This document shows positions 52,692 to 59,831 of a stretch of DNA of 64,000 nt, one piece after another. Position numbers and translations under genes: made by a program. This DNA comes from Thiotrichales bacterium (GTDB taxonomy: Bacteria; Pseudomonadota; Gammaproteobacteria; Francisellales; CACEW01): the NCBI GenBank assembly GCA_947476405.1, contig CANJQG010000001.1, positions 52,886 through 116,885 of the forward strand, read 5' to 3'. Under the pieces are notes generated by a model. That model worked only from the letters and a program-made list of their open reading frames with translations, was not told the origin of the DNA and did not search any database. Every line of letters starts with the position of its first letter. Position 1 is the first letter of the stretch.

Positions 52692-53321
52692 TTAAAGTTT
52701 GACAATGATATTTAAACCATGACGAATAGGCAAGAGCACATTCAATATTCGGGGATCTTTTTTTATCTTATCATTGAAGTGATCCACTGCAATCGCCCGC
52801 TTTTCTTTGGGCGCCAAGACCTCTCCACGCCACAGAACATCATCCACCACAATCACGCCTCCAGAACGCATTTTAGGCAAAATGGATTCGTAATAATGAT
52901 CAATCTGCATTTTATCTGCATCGATAAAGACCAGATCTATTTTTTGCTGAATGGATGCAATACATGCGGAAACCTCGCCTTGAAAGACTTGTATTTGAGC
53001 TGAACAGGGGCTTCGGGCAAAAAAAGAAGCCGCAATCGCGAGCACATGTGGATCTTTATCGCAGGTCACAATCCGCCCCTCTGAAGGCAGTGCTTCCGCC
53101 ATTGATAAGGCTGAATATCCTGTAAAAGTCCCCAAATCAACAACGCATTTTGCTTGCATTAAACGGATCAAAAACTGCAACAAACGCCCCACCAAAAGAT
53201 CACAAAGCATCTGTGCATTGTTAAAGCTTGCCTGAGTGGTCGCCCGAATTTCAGCCAATAGCGCAGAGTCCGACTGGGTTTGATTTTGGCAATAGGCTTC
53301 AATGAAAGGCGCGGTGATCAA
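52692..53321 (-). CDS. Class I SAM-dependent O-methyltransferase (caffeoyl-CoA type)
   Basis: A 209-residue methyltransferase of the O-methyltransferase family 3. SAM-binding motif I is VVDLGTFTGYSALSMAEALP, motif II is VTCDKDP, and the metal-binding DADKMQIDHYYE and VDDVLWRGEVL are present. Substrate unknown; bacterial homologues methylate small catechols or hydroxylated tRNA bases (TrmR group). The start overlaps the acyltransferase stop by four bases, so they are coupled. Confidence 0.9.
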   Translation of the reverse strand: MITAPFIEAYCQNQTQSDSALLAEIRATTQASFNNAQMLCDLLVGRLLQFLIRLMQAKCVVDLGTFTGYSALSMAEALPSEGRIVTCDKDPHVLAIAASFFARSPCSAQIQVFQGEVSACIASIQQKIDLVFIDADKMQIDHYYESILPKMRSGGVIVVDDVLWRGEVLAPKEKRAIAVDHFNDKIKKDPRILNVLLPIRHGLNIIVKL

Positions 53322-54196
53322 TAAAATTTCCCTCCCTGCCAGGGGGTTCTACGAAACCGCTTATACGACCATTCATATTGTTCGGGATAACTCGCAATTA
53401 AGGCACTCATTTCTGAATTTAAAGCGGTGGCTGCCGTTTTTAAATCCAAATCCGACAGTGCGGCGCCTGCTTTGACAAAATGAAGTTGAAATCCCTGACC
53501 TTTAGGCAATCGCTCAGAAAACGCAAAATAAAGAGGCACCTGACTTTTTGCAGCCAGTTTAGCAATCAGCGTCGTCGTATTCGCTGGAATCCCAAAAAAC
53601 GGAACAATCTCACCGCCATTTTCCCCGGGGTCATGATCCGGCAACACACCAATACAAAGCCCTCGCTTCAAGGCAGAAAACAACCCCTTAATGCCCGATA
53701 AGGTGGCAGGATACATCTCCGTGCCATGACGTTCACGCGCTTGACGCAACAATGCTTCCTGATAAGCTTTTTTAAAAGGCTTATACAAGGCGGCTGAAGG
53801 ATAATGACTCCCTACATAACAATTCACCATTTCCCAAGTACCCAAATGGGGAACCAGCACAATCACACCCAAGCCACGCGCTTGATCCCGTTTAAACTGC
53901 GCCTCTCCAAAACACTGCTTTAAGGCACTATCCTGATTTTTTCCGAACCAAAAATAGGGCATCTCGAGCATTCGCCAAATGGTTTGCAGCTCCACTTTTT
54001 TAGCCAGTACTTCCAAAGCACGCGAGCTTAAATCAGGCAAACAACGACTTAAATTAATCCGGATCGTGCGCTTAAATCGCAGTTTAAACGGTTTAAAAAC
54101 CCAATACAGGACAAGGCTGAGTCGATAAATGCTTTTTAAAGAAAAGCCACCCACCCACTTTAAAGCAACGACTTGAATTCGTTCCATTAATTTCAT
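53318..54196 (-). CDS. LpxL/HtrB-family lysophospholipid acyltransferase
   Basis: A 292-residue acyltransferase. The catalytic H-x4-E motif is HLGTWE (about residue 117), followed by ALYKPFKKAYQEALL and GIKGLFSALKRG. PDHDPGENGG resembles the PDQ-x3 region of lipid A late acyltransferases, and EQYEWSYKRFR matches their C-terminal EQY-W-x-KR signature. It probably adds a secondary acyl chain to lipid A or a similar glycolipid. It is coupled on both sides by short overlaps (DUF971 and methyltransferase genes). Confidence 0.92.
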   Translation of the reverse strand: MKLMERIQVVALKWVGGFSLKSIYRLSLVLYWVFKPFKLRFKRTIRINLSRCLPDLSSRALEVLAKKVELQTIWRMLEMPYFWFGKNQDSALKQCFGEAQFKRDQARGLGVIVLVPHLGTWEMVNCYVGSHYPSAALYKPFKKAYQEALLRQARERHGTEMYPATLSGIKGLFSALKRGLCIGVLPDHDPGENGGEIVPFFGIPANTTTLIAKLAAKSQVPLYFAFSERLPKGQGFQLHFVKAGAALSDLDLKTAATALNSEMSALIASYPEQYEWSYKRFRRTPWQGGKFY

Positions 54197-54414
54197 TGAC
54201 TCAACTCCCGCAAGCGCAGGACATCAAAAATCTGCCCTGACTTCAGCCCATCAAAATAAAGAACAATCTGCAGAGGAGAAATCGGCGCAATCCCTGTGAT
54301 CTCTTTCGCTCCAGGGCTGAGATTGGCAAGAGAAATCGTGCCATTTACGCCATCATCAAAGTGTAAAAGCAAGGTTTGGGTGTTCTGTAAAAATCGTAAA
54401 TCAGTCAGTTGCAT
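54193..54414 (-). CDS. Small DUF971-like protein
   Basis: A 73-residue protein with the DUF971 pattern: an initial LHFDDG strand, then LSPGAKEITG and a final YFDGLKSGQIFDVLRLREL that corresponds to the DGH-x-SGIYSWDYLREL ending of the family. The fold is also found at the N-terminus of some dioxygenases and associated with iron-sulfur proteins; function unknown. ATG 54414 has AGGAG eight bases upstream; a longer start at 54435 overlaps the preceding gene. It is nested in an operon with a PAPS-reductase-like gene and the acyltransferase. Confidence 0.75.
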   Translation of the reverse strand: MQLTDLRFLQNTQTLLLHFDDGVNGTISLANLSPGAKEITGIAPISPLQIVLYFDGLKSGQIFDVLRLRELSQ

Positions 54415-54422
54415 CAGCGCTC

Positions 54423-55142
54423 CTATAATCCACAACCATACGGCGAACCACAGCCCATGTCAAATATAAAGGGTTTATCAGGTATGTTTTTTTTCAAAAA
54501 TGCGCCTCCTATTTCTGCCTCCAAAACCTGAATCCGGCTTTGAACATCCGGAATCGCGCGCTTTAATTCTGCACACGAACTGTTGACGCAAGGGTCACAT
54601 TCCAGACTCCGATGGGGCAGCCACTCAAAAGGCGTGGCTGCAACCAAGGCTTTGATCTCAGATTCAGAATATAAATAAAAAGGATGCCAAATCAACCGCC
54701 CTGAAAAAGCCTCATCATTTTCAATCCACTCTGGCAAGTCTTCAAATTTTAACGATTGACTGCGACGGCGCGCTAAAATCACTTTAGCTGTTTTGAGTGG
54801 ATCATTGATTTCAAGCCAATTTCGAATTGTATCGCCCTTTAAATACACAGCACACCATTGAAACTTAGGCGTAGGGAATTCACCCTGAGCACGCACCAGG
54901 CCGGCAAAATCAGGCTTGGCCTGCAAGCGAATGACTTCAAAACCCTGTTCACGCGCATAGGCTTCCGCTTGAACAACGCGCGCGCTCCAAGCTGGATTCG
55001 CAAAACCCGTATCGACTGAAACAACCCGTACATTTAACCACTTTTGCGCATGCGCATGCGCAATCAAAGCCAAAGAGTCATTGCCAAAATTGGCGACAAT
55101 CACATGCAAAATTAAGCCGCCACAACACTGCGCAACATCCAC
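54423..55142 (-). CDS. PAPS reductase-superfamily protein with altered P-loop and Cys-rich C-terminus
   Basis: A 239-residue adenine-nucleotide alpha-hydrolase fold protein. The SGGKDS PP-loop is replaced by ANFGNDS, losing the lysine. Later features include FQWCAVYLKGDTIRNWL, similar to the CT-x-LK-x-P region of PAPS reductases, and RSLECDPCVNSSC with a second cluster DMGCGSPYGCG at the very end, candidate iron-sulfur or zinc ligands. The start is uncertain: ATG 55142 lies 31 bases inside dps, while TTG 55109, just behind the dps stop, would give MHVIVANFGNDS, closer to family N-termini. Function unknown. Confidence 0.78.
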   Translation of the reverse strand: MDVAQCCGGLILHVIVANFGNDSLALIAHAHAQKWLNVRVVSVDTGFANPAWSARVVQAEAYAREQGFEVIRLQAKPDFAGLVRAQGEFPTPKFQWCAVYLKGDTIRNWLEINDPLKTAKVILARRRSQSLKFEDLPEWIENDEAFSGRLIWHPFYLYSESEIKALVAATPFEWLPHRSLECDPCVNSSCAELKRAIPDVQSRIQVLEAEIGGAFLKKNIPDKPFIFDMGCGSPYGCGL

Positions 55143-55585
55143 GCGGTTTTTTCATGTACATTCATGCGATCCGCAAGCAAGCCCAAGGTCACTTCATCAT
55201 GCGCTTCACTGACCAAAAATAATAAGGCCCGCGCCGTACGAATCACCGTTTCATGTCCATCGACTAACAGCTCTACCATGTTGCTCCAATGCGGCACGGT
55301 GACGTCTTCTTTAATTTGAGTCAGTGTGCTGAATTCTGCATAACTGCCTGGCGCCGTGTGACCCAAAGCACGGATCCGCTCTGCAATCGTATCCACAGCC
55401 AAAGCCAGTTCGGTATATTGCAACTCAAACAATTCATGCAAACTTTTAAAATGGGGGCCCGTCACATTCCAATGAAAATAATGGGTTTTCAAATATAACG
55501 TATAGCTGTCTGCCAACAAATGAGATAAGCCTTTGGCCAAATTTTCACGCTGCGCAGCGGAGAGTCCAATATTGATTTCTTTCAT
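55112..55585 (-). CDS. dps: Dps family DNA-protection ferritin
   Basis: A 157-residue mini-ferritin that stores iron and shields DNA from peroxide. Ferroxidase-site residues lie in KTHYFHWNVTGPHF (His), and the following LFELQYTELALAVDTIAERIRALG (Asp and Glu). The N-terminus is short, without the Lys-rich DNA-binding tail of E. coli Dps. ATG 55585 is chosen because AAGGAAGG sits at ideal spacing; longer starts enter the ffh coding end. First gene of the dps-PAPS-DUF971-acyltransferase run or a readthrough from ffh. Confidence 0.93.
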   Translation of the reverse strand: MKEINIGLSAAQRENLAKGLSHLLADSYTLYLKTHYFHWNVTGPHFKSLHELFELQYTELALAVDTIAERIRALGHTAPGSYAEFSTLTQIKEDVTVPHWSNMVELLVDGHETVIRTARALLFLVSEAHDEVTLGLLADRMNVHEKTAWMLRSVVAA

Positions 55586-55607
55586 TATCATTCCTTCCTT
55601 GTTGATT

Positions 55608-56975
55608 TTACACCATTCCCTTAAACCCACCTGGCATCATACTACCCAATCCTTGCATCATTTTCATCATGCCACCGCCTTTGCCCATTTTTTTCATCAT
55701 TTTAGCCATTTGTTCATATTGTTTAAGCAGGCGGTTTACTTCTAGAATCTGTTGACCACAACCCGCTGCAATTCGACGTTTTTGCGAGTTTTTAATTAAG
55801 TCTGGATTACGACGCTCTTTTTTTGTCATCGATTGAACAATCGCAACCATCCGCTTAATTTTTTTGTCATCAACTTTACTTTTTATTTGCTCAGATAAAT
55901 GCCCCATACCTGGCATCTTGTCAATCAATGCGCTCATCCCGCCCATATTCGCCATTTGACCCAGCTGATCAGCAAAATCATCCAAGGTAAAACTTTTGCC
56001 TTGCATGATTTTTTTAGTCATGGCTTCCACTTTACTGCGATCGACTTTTTGCTCCAGGCTTTCGATCAAGCCCATCATATCGCCCATTCCCAAAATACGC
56101 GAGGCCATTCGTTCGGGGTGAAACACTTCCAAAGCATCAACTTTTTCGCCCATCCCGACAAATTTAATCGGTTTGCCTGTGATCGCGCGAATCGACAAGG
56201 CCGCGCCCCCTCTTGCATCCCCATCTAATTTAGTGAGAATGACCCCTGTCAGCTCCAGCGCATCATTAAAAACTTTAGCCGTATTCGCCGCATCCTGACC
56301 CGTCATACTATCGACAACAAAAAAAGTTTCGATCGGATCTAAAATAGTATGCAAGGATTTCACTTCTGACATCATCTCTTCATCAATATGCAGGCGGCCT
56401 GCTGTGTCGACGATCAAGACATCATAAAGCTTTCGCTTTGCTTCTTTTAAGGCCTCTTCGGCGATTTTAGTAGGCTTTTGGCTTGGGCTGGCAGGATAGC
56501 AATCAATTTGCAATTGATCTGCCAAAATCTGCAATTGTTCCATCGCAGCGGGACGATAAATATCGGTACTGACCAAGAGCACTTTTTTCTGACGTTGATC
56601 CCGAATATAGCGCGCCAATTTGGCTGAGCTTGTTGTTTTACCGGAACCTTGCAAGCCTGCCATTAAAATCACGGCGGGGGGCTGAGTCTGCAAATTTAAG
56701 TCCGATTGATTCTCACCCATTAATTCAGTCAGTTCACGCTTTACCACTTTGATAAAAGCCTGGCCTGGATTCAAACTTTTTGAAACTTCACGCCCCAAGG
56801 CACAGCGCTTCACGCGCCCTAAAAAATCGGTAATCACGTCAAGCGCCACATCGGCTTCCAACAAAGCCTGACGCACCTCTTTCAAAGTCTTTTTAATATT
56901 ATCTTCGCTAATCCGCCCTTGGCCCCGCACGTGCTTAAGCGCTGTCGTAATGCGATCTGACAATTGTTGAAACAT
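55608..56975 (-). CDS. ffh: Signal recognition particle GTPase Ffh
   Basis: A 455-residue SRP54. The N domain is followed by the G domain with P-loop GLQGSGKTTSSAKLA (about residues 108-122), DTAGRLHIDEEMM, TKLDGDARGGAALS, and the methionine-rich M domain with the RIAAGCGQQ segment and the final Met/Gly-rich tail. It binds 4.5S RNA and delivers membrane proteins to FtsY; useful with the many polytopic proteins here. It is divergent from the coiled-coil gene at 57124. Confidence 0.97.
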   Translation of the reverse strand: MFQQLSDRITTALKHVRGQGRISEDNIKKTLKEVRQALLEADVALDVITDFLGRVKRCALGREVSKSLNPGQAFIKVVKRELTELMGENQSDLNLQTQPPAVILMAGLQGSGKTTSSAKLARYIRDQRQKKVLLVSTDIYRPAAMEQLQILADQLQIDCYPASPSQKPTKIAEEALKEAKRKLYDVLIVDTAGRLHIDEEMMSEVKSLHTILDPIETFFVVDSMTGQDAANTAKVFNDALELTGVILTKLDGDARGGAALSIRAITGKPIKFVGMGEKVDALEVFHPERMASRILGMGDMMGLIESLEQKVDRSKVEAMTKKIMQGKSFTLDDFADQLGQMANMGGMSALIDKMPGMGHLSEQIKSKVDDKKIKRMVAIVQSMTKKERRNPDLIKNSQKRRIAAGCGQQILEVNRLLKQYEQMAKMMKKMGKGGGMMKMMQGLGSMMPGGFKGMV

Positions 56976-57041
56976 ATTTTCCTCTCATAAAATCATAGTT
57001 CAGCTATTATCAGGCTAAATGAATGTGAAGACAAGCACCTG

Positions 57042-57104
57042 TTGCATATTCACCCAGACAGAGTATAATACAACCCATCGAAATCTGATTTTTTGTGTTA
57101 TAAT
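57042..57104 (+). promoter_or_regulatory. Two candidate promoters before the coiled-coil protein gene
   Basis: TTGCAT (57042-57047) and TATAAT (57064-57069) are 16 bases apart, a good sigma-70 promoter. A second TATAAT at 57099-57104, preceded by TGT, is an extended -10 element. Both read rightward; the second would place the start site after the ATG at 57103 and favours ATG 57124. Confidence 0.6.
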
Positions 57105-57123
57105 GAACCAATCGAGAGAAGAA

Positions 57124-57537
57124 ATGAGCTGGACAATGCGAAACTTTGATACCTTAGAATCTTTTGAACAACTCAAAAATGCAGGTGTATCTGACAAACA
57201 GGCCCGCGTATTTGTCAAAATGGTTGAGGCATCCATCAATGCAAGCATCGAAAATTTAGCAACCAAAGCAGATTTACTGATCACAAAATCCGATCTTAAG
57301 GCTGATATTGCTGAAGTCAGAACCGAAATTGCTGAGGTCAGAACCGAAATCGCCGATCTTAGAACCGAACTCAAAGGCGATATTGCTGAACTTAGAATTG
57401 AAGTGAAAGCCGACAATGCCGCACTCAGATCTGACATCAATGTTTTAAATTCAGGCATGATCCTCATGCAACGCTTGTTTTTTGGTGGAATTGTTTCGAT
57501 TTTATTAGGAATGGTCGTGCTGTTTCTGCATCACTAA
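57124..57537 (+). CDS. DUF1640/CCDC90-like coiled-coil protein with C-terminal membrane anchor
   Basis: A 137-residue protein: an N-terminal helical head (FDTLESFEQLKNAGVSDKQARVFVKMVE), a long coiled coil (about residues 45-105), then one transmembrane helix near the C-terminus (LFFGGIVSILLGMVVLFL). The coiled coil contains tandem seven-residue repeats of the IAEVRTE type, three nearly identical copies in a row and more degenerate ones after, visible as ~21-base DNA repeats at about 57311-57375. The domain is related to DUF1640 and mitochondrial MCUR1/CCDC90; bacterial members are often next to toxin-like or mobile genes and are unassigned. An in-frame ATG at 57103 is possible but overlaps a -10 element. 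Confidence 0.82.
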   Translation: MSWTMRNFDTLESFEQLKNAGVSDKQARVFVKMVEASINASIENLATKADLLITKSDLKADIAEVRTEIAEVRTEIADLRTELKGDIAELRIEVKADNAALRSDINVLNSGMILMQRLFFGGIVSILLGMVVLFLHH

Positions 57538-57556
57538 AATGGGCTTGCATCACACC

Positions 57557-57585
57557 TGGACATTTTACAAAGATTTCACTATACT
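57557..57585 (+). promoter_or_regulatory. Promoter of the rhodanese-grxC-secB-gpsA run
   Basis: TGGACA at 57557-57562 and TATACT at 57580-57585 with a 17-base spacer match sigma-70 consensus at ten of twelve positions. Transcription would begin near 57592, about 27 bases before the rhodanese start codon. Confidence 0.7.
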
Positions 57586-57618
57586 GACCCCCACTTTTAA
57601 ACCATTCTCAAGCTGGAT

Positions 57619-58041
57619 ATGAATCTCATCCCTTTTTTGCAAAACAATCTTCCTCTTTGTGGCATTATTGCTGCGCTCCTGATCGTGATTGTGATTGTTG
57701 AGTTTATGAGTCATAGCGGTGGCGTGCCTAAATTATCCACTATTGAAGCAGTCCGTTTTATGAACAATAAAAAGTCTTTAGTTTTTGACTTACGCACACC
57801 TGATGCTTTTGCAATGGGGCACATCAAACAATCCAAACAAGTCAAGGCAGCGGACCTCATCAAAAACGCCAAAACCTGGATTAAAAAACAAGATCTCCCT
57901 GTTTTAGTATTAGATGAAAACGAGCATGGTGCAGTTACAACCGCAATGAGTCTCACAAAATCAGGCTATAGTGATGTCGCAGTTTTGGCAGGCGGTCTTT
58001 CCGCCTGGCGCAAAGAGAACCTCCCACTGAGTCATCAATAA
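57619..58041 (+). CDS. yibN: Rhodanese-domain membrane protein YibN-like, catalytic Cys missing
   Basis: A 140-residue protein: one N-terminal membrane helix (about residues 13-32), then a rhodanese domain with VFDLRTPDAFAMGHIKQSKQ and the closing VLAGGLSAWRKENLPL. The active-site loop, which carries the cysteine in active sulfurtransferases and a Cys in E. coli YibN, reads LVLDENEHGAVTTAM and has Ala in that position. It is therefore probably not a sulfurtransferase. Position directly before grxC-secB-gpsA is the same as in E. coli. Confidence 0.9.
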   Translation: MNLIPFLQNNLPLCGIIAALLIVIVIVEFMSHSGGVPKLSTIEAVRFMNNKKSLVFDLRTPDAFAMGHIKQSKQVKAADLIKNAKTWIKKQDLPVLVLDENEHGAVTTAMSLTKSGYSDVAVLAGGLSAWRKENLPLSHQ

Positions 58042-58055
58042 AAAAAGGATCCATC

Positions 58056-58310
58056 ATGGCTAAAATCGAAATTTATAGCACACAAGTCTGCCCCTATTGC
58101 GTACGCGCGAAAGATCTTTTCAAACGCAAAGGCGTTGAATATACTGAAATTAGAGTTGATCAGGATGACGCACTCCGTCAAGCCATGATGGACCGCGCAG
58201 GCGGAAAACGCTCGGTTCCTCAGATTTTTATCAATGATCAACACATCGGTGGCTGTGATGATCTCTATGCTTTAGACCAAGCCCACAAACTGGACCCTTT
58301 ACTCGCTTAA
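58056..58310 (+). CDS. grxC: Glutaredoxin 3 (GrxC)
   Basis: An 84-residue dithiol glutaredoxin. The active site is CPYC (residues 12-15), followed by the GSH-binding RSVPQIFINDQHIGGCDDLYAL. It reduces protein disulfides with glutathione. AAGGA precedes the start. Located between yibN and secB as in E. coli. Confidence 0.96.
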   Translation: MAKIEIYSTQVCPYCVRAKDLFKRKGVEYTEIRVDQDDALRQAMMDRAGGKRSVPQIFINDQHIGGCDDLYALDQAHKLDPLLA

Positions 58311-58326
58311 TTTTTAAGGATAGATC

Positions 58327-58809
58327 ATGAAAAAAGAAAATATTGAAGCCGTTGAAACTGAAAACACAACCCCTGATGCACGTATTGAACTTGTGAAATT
58401 GTATGTGAAAGATCTCTCCCTGCAAATTCCAGAAGGCGCAAAAGCCTTTCAATTAGAATGGCAACCTGAATTGAATTTCGAGATCAACACGCAGTCTAAA
58501 TCATTAGCAGAACCGCATCATTATGAAGTGTCCCTCCATTTAAAATGCACCAACAGCTGCAAAGGCACGATTGCATTTACGGTGGATATGATTCAAGCCG
58601 GTTTATTTAAAATCGAAAATCTTCAAGATCAACCTTTGGAGCACGCCATGGCGACATTCTGCCCCAACCTGCTTTATCCTTTTGTACGTGAGGCTGTCGG
58701 TGATATGGTCACCCGTGCAGGCTTTCCTCAGCTCAATTTATCCGCGGTGAATTTTGAAGCTTTATATCAACAAAGCATCGCAGAGAAAGAAGGCGCAACC
58801 ATTCAATAA
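58327..58809 (+). CDS. secB: Protein-export chaperone SecB
   Basis: A 160-residue tetrameric chaperone that keeps precursors unfolded and hands them to SecA. Family segments are IELVKLYVKDLSLQIP, the beta-sheet YEVSLHLKCT, and CPNLLYPFVREAVGDMVTRAGFPQLNLSAVNFEALY. A short acidic N-terminal extension precedes the fold. It is sixteen bases behind grxC and followed by gpsA. Confidence 0.97.
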   Translation: MKKENIEAVETENTTPDARIELVKLYVKDLSLQIPEGAKAFQLEWQPELNFEINTQSKSLAEPHHYEVSLHLKCTNSCKGTIAFTVDMIQAGLFKIENLQDQPLEHAMATFCPNLLYPFVREAVGDMVTRAGFPQLNLSAVNFEALYQQSIAEKEGATIQ

Positions 58810-58832
58810 GCCAAATACAGAGGACATTCGCC

Positions 58833-59831
58833 ATGACTCATCGTTCATTCGCCGTTATTGGCGCAGGATCCTGGGGAACAGCACTTTCTCTTGTCTTGGC
58901 TCGCAATGGCCACACAGTCCATCTTTGGGCCAAAGAAGCGGATCACATTACGATGATGGAGCAGGAACGTCAAAACAAGCGCTACCTGCCAGATGTTCCC
59001 TTTCCTGACACGCTGCGGCTCAGCCCCTCTTTAGAAAATGCATTAGCACACAGCACAGATATTTTAATCGCAGTCCCCAGCCACGCTTTTTCTGAAATCA
59101 TCGACAAACTGGCGCCTCATTTACAAAAAAATCAAGGGCTCTGTTGGGCAACCAAAGGCCTGGATCATTCCGCCCGCTTTCTACATGAAGTCGTCATCGA
59201 AAAAACAGGTCCGCGCCCGATGGCGTTGATCACGGGCCCCAGTTTCGCCAAAGAAGTCGCAGACGCACTCCCGACCGCCGTGACCCTAGCCCACAATGAT
59301 CTCGCGTATGGAACCCATATCCAACGCGCCTTTCAAAGCCCCTACTTTCGGGTTTACCTCAACGATGATTTATTAGGCGCTGAATTAGGCGGCGCGATTA
59401 AAAACGTCATCGCCCTTGCCGTCGGCATTGCCGAAGGCTTAGGCTTCCGCACCAATACCAAAGCGGCACTCATGACGCGCGGTCTTGCCGAAATGATGCG
59501 CTTAGGCCAGGTATTAGGAGCAAAAAAAGAAACCCTCACCGGATTATCCGGCCTAGGCGATTTAATTTTAACCTGCTCCGACACACAATCCCGCAATTTA
59601 CGCTTCGGCATCATGCTAGGCCAGGGTTTAAGTCGAGAGGCCGCCTGCCAAAAAATAGGCCAAGTCATCGAAAGCATCCACACCACCAAACTCGTCTTTG
59701 AACTCGCCCAAAAACATCAGGTCCGCATGCCCATCAGCGAACAAGTCTACGCAATTTTGTATCAGCATTTACCTTGCAAAAAAGTGATTCAAACCCTGAT
59801 TGAAAGCGAAGCAAAAACAGAAGAATCTTAA
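58833..59831 (+). CDS. gpsA: Glycerol-3-phosphate dehydrogenase [NAD(P)+] GpsA
   Basis: Makes sn-glycerol-3-phosphate for phospholipids. The 332-residue protein has the Rossmann motif GAGSWGTAL (residues 9-17), then PSHAF, WATKGL, ITGPSFAKEVA with the catalytic Lys region (GGAIKNVIALAVGIAEGL), and GLGDLILTC. It ends the yibN-grxC-secB-gpsA run and overlaps the opposing membrane protein gene by four bases. Confidence 0.97.
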   Translation: MTHRSFAVIGAGSWGTALSLVLARNGHTVHLWAKEADHITMMEQERQNKRYLPDVPFPDTLRLSPSLENALAHSTDILIAVPSHAFSEIIDKLAPHLQKNQGLCWATKGLDHSARFLHEVVIEKTGPRPMALITGPSFAKEVADALPTAVTLAHNDLAYGTHIQRAFQSPYFRVYLNDDLLGAELGGAIKNVIALAVGIAEGLGFRTNTKAALMTRGLAEMMRLGQVLGAKKETLTGLSGLGDLILTCSDTQSRNLRFGIMLGQGLSREAACQKIGQVIESIHTTKLVFELAQKHQVRMPISEQVYAILYQHLPCKKVIQTLIESEAKTEES

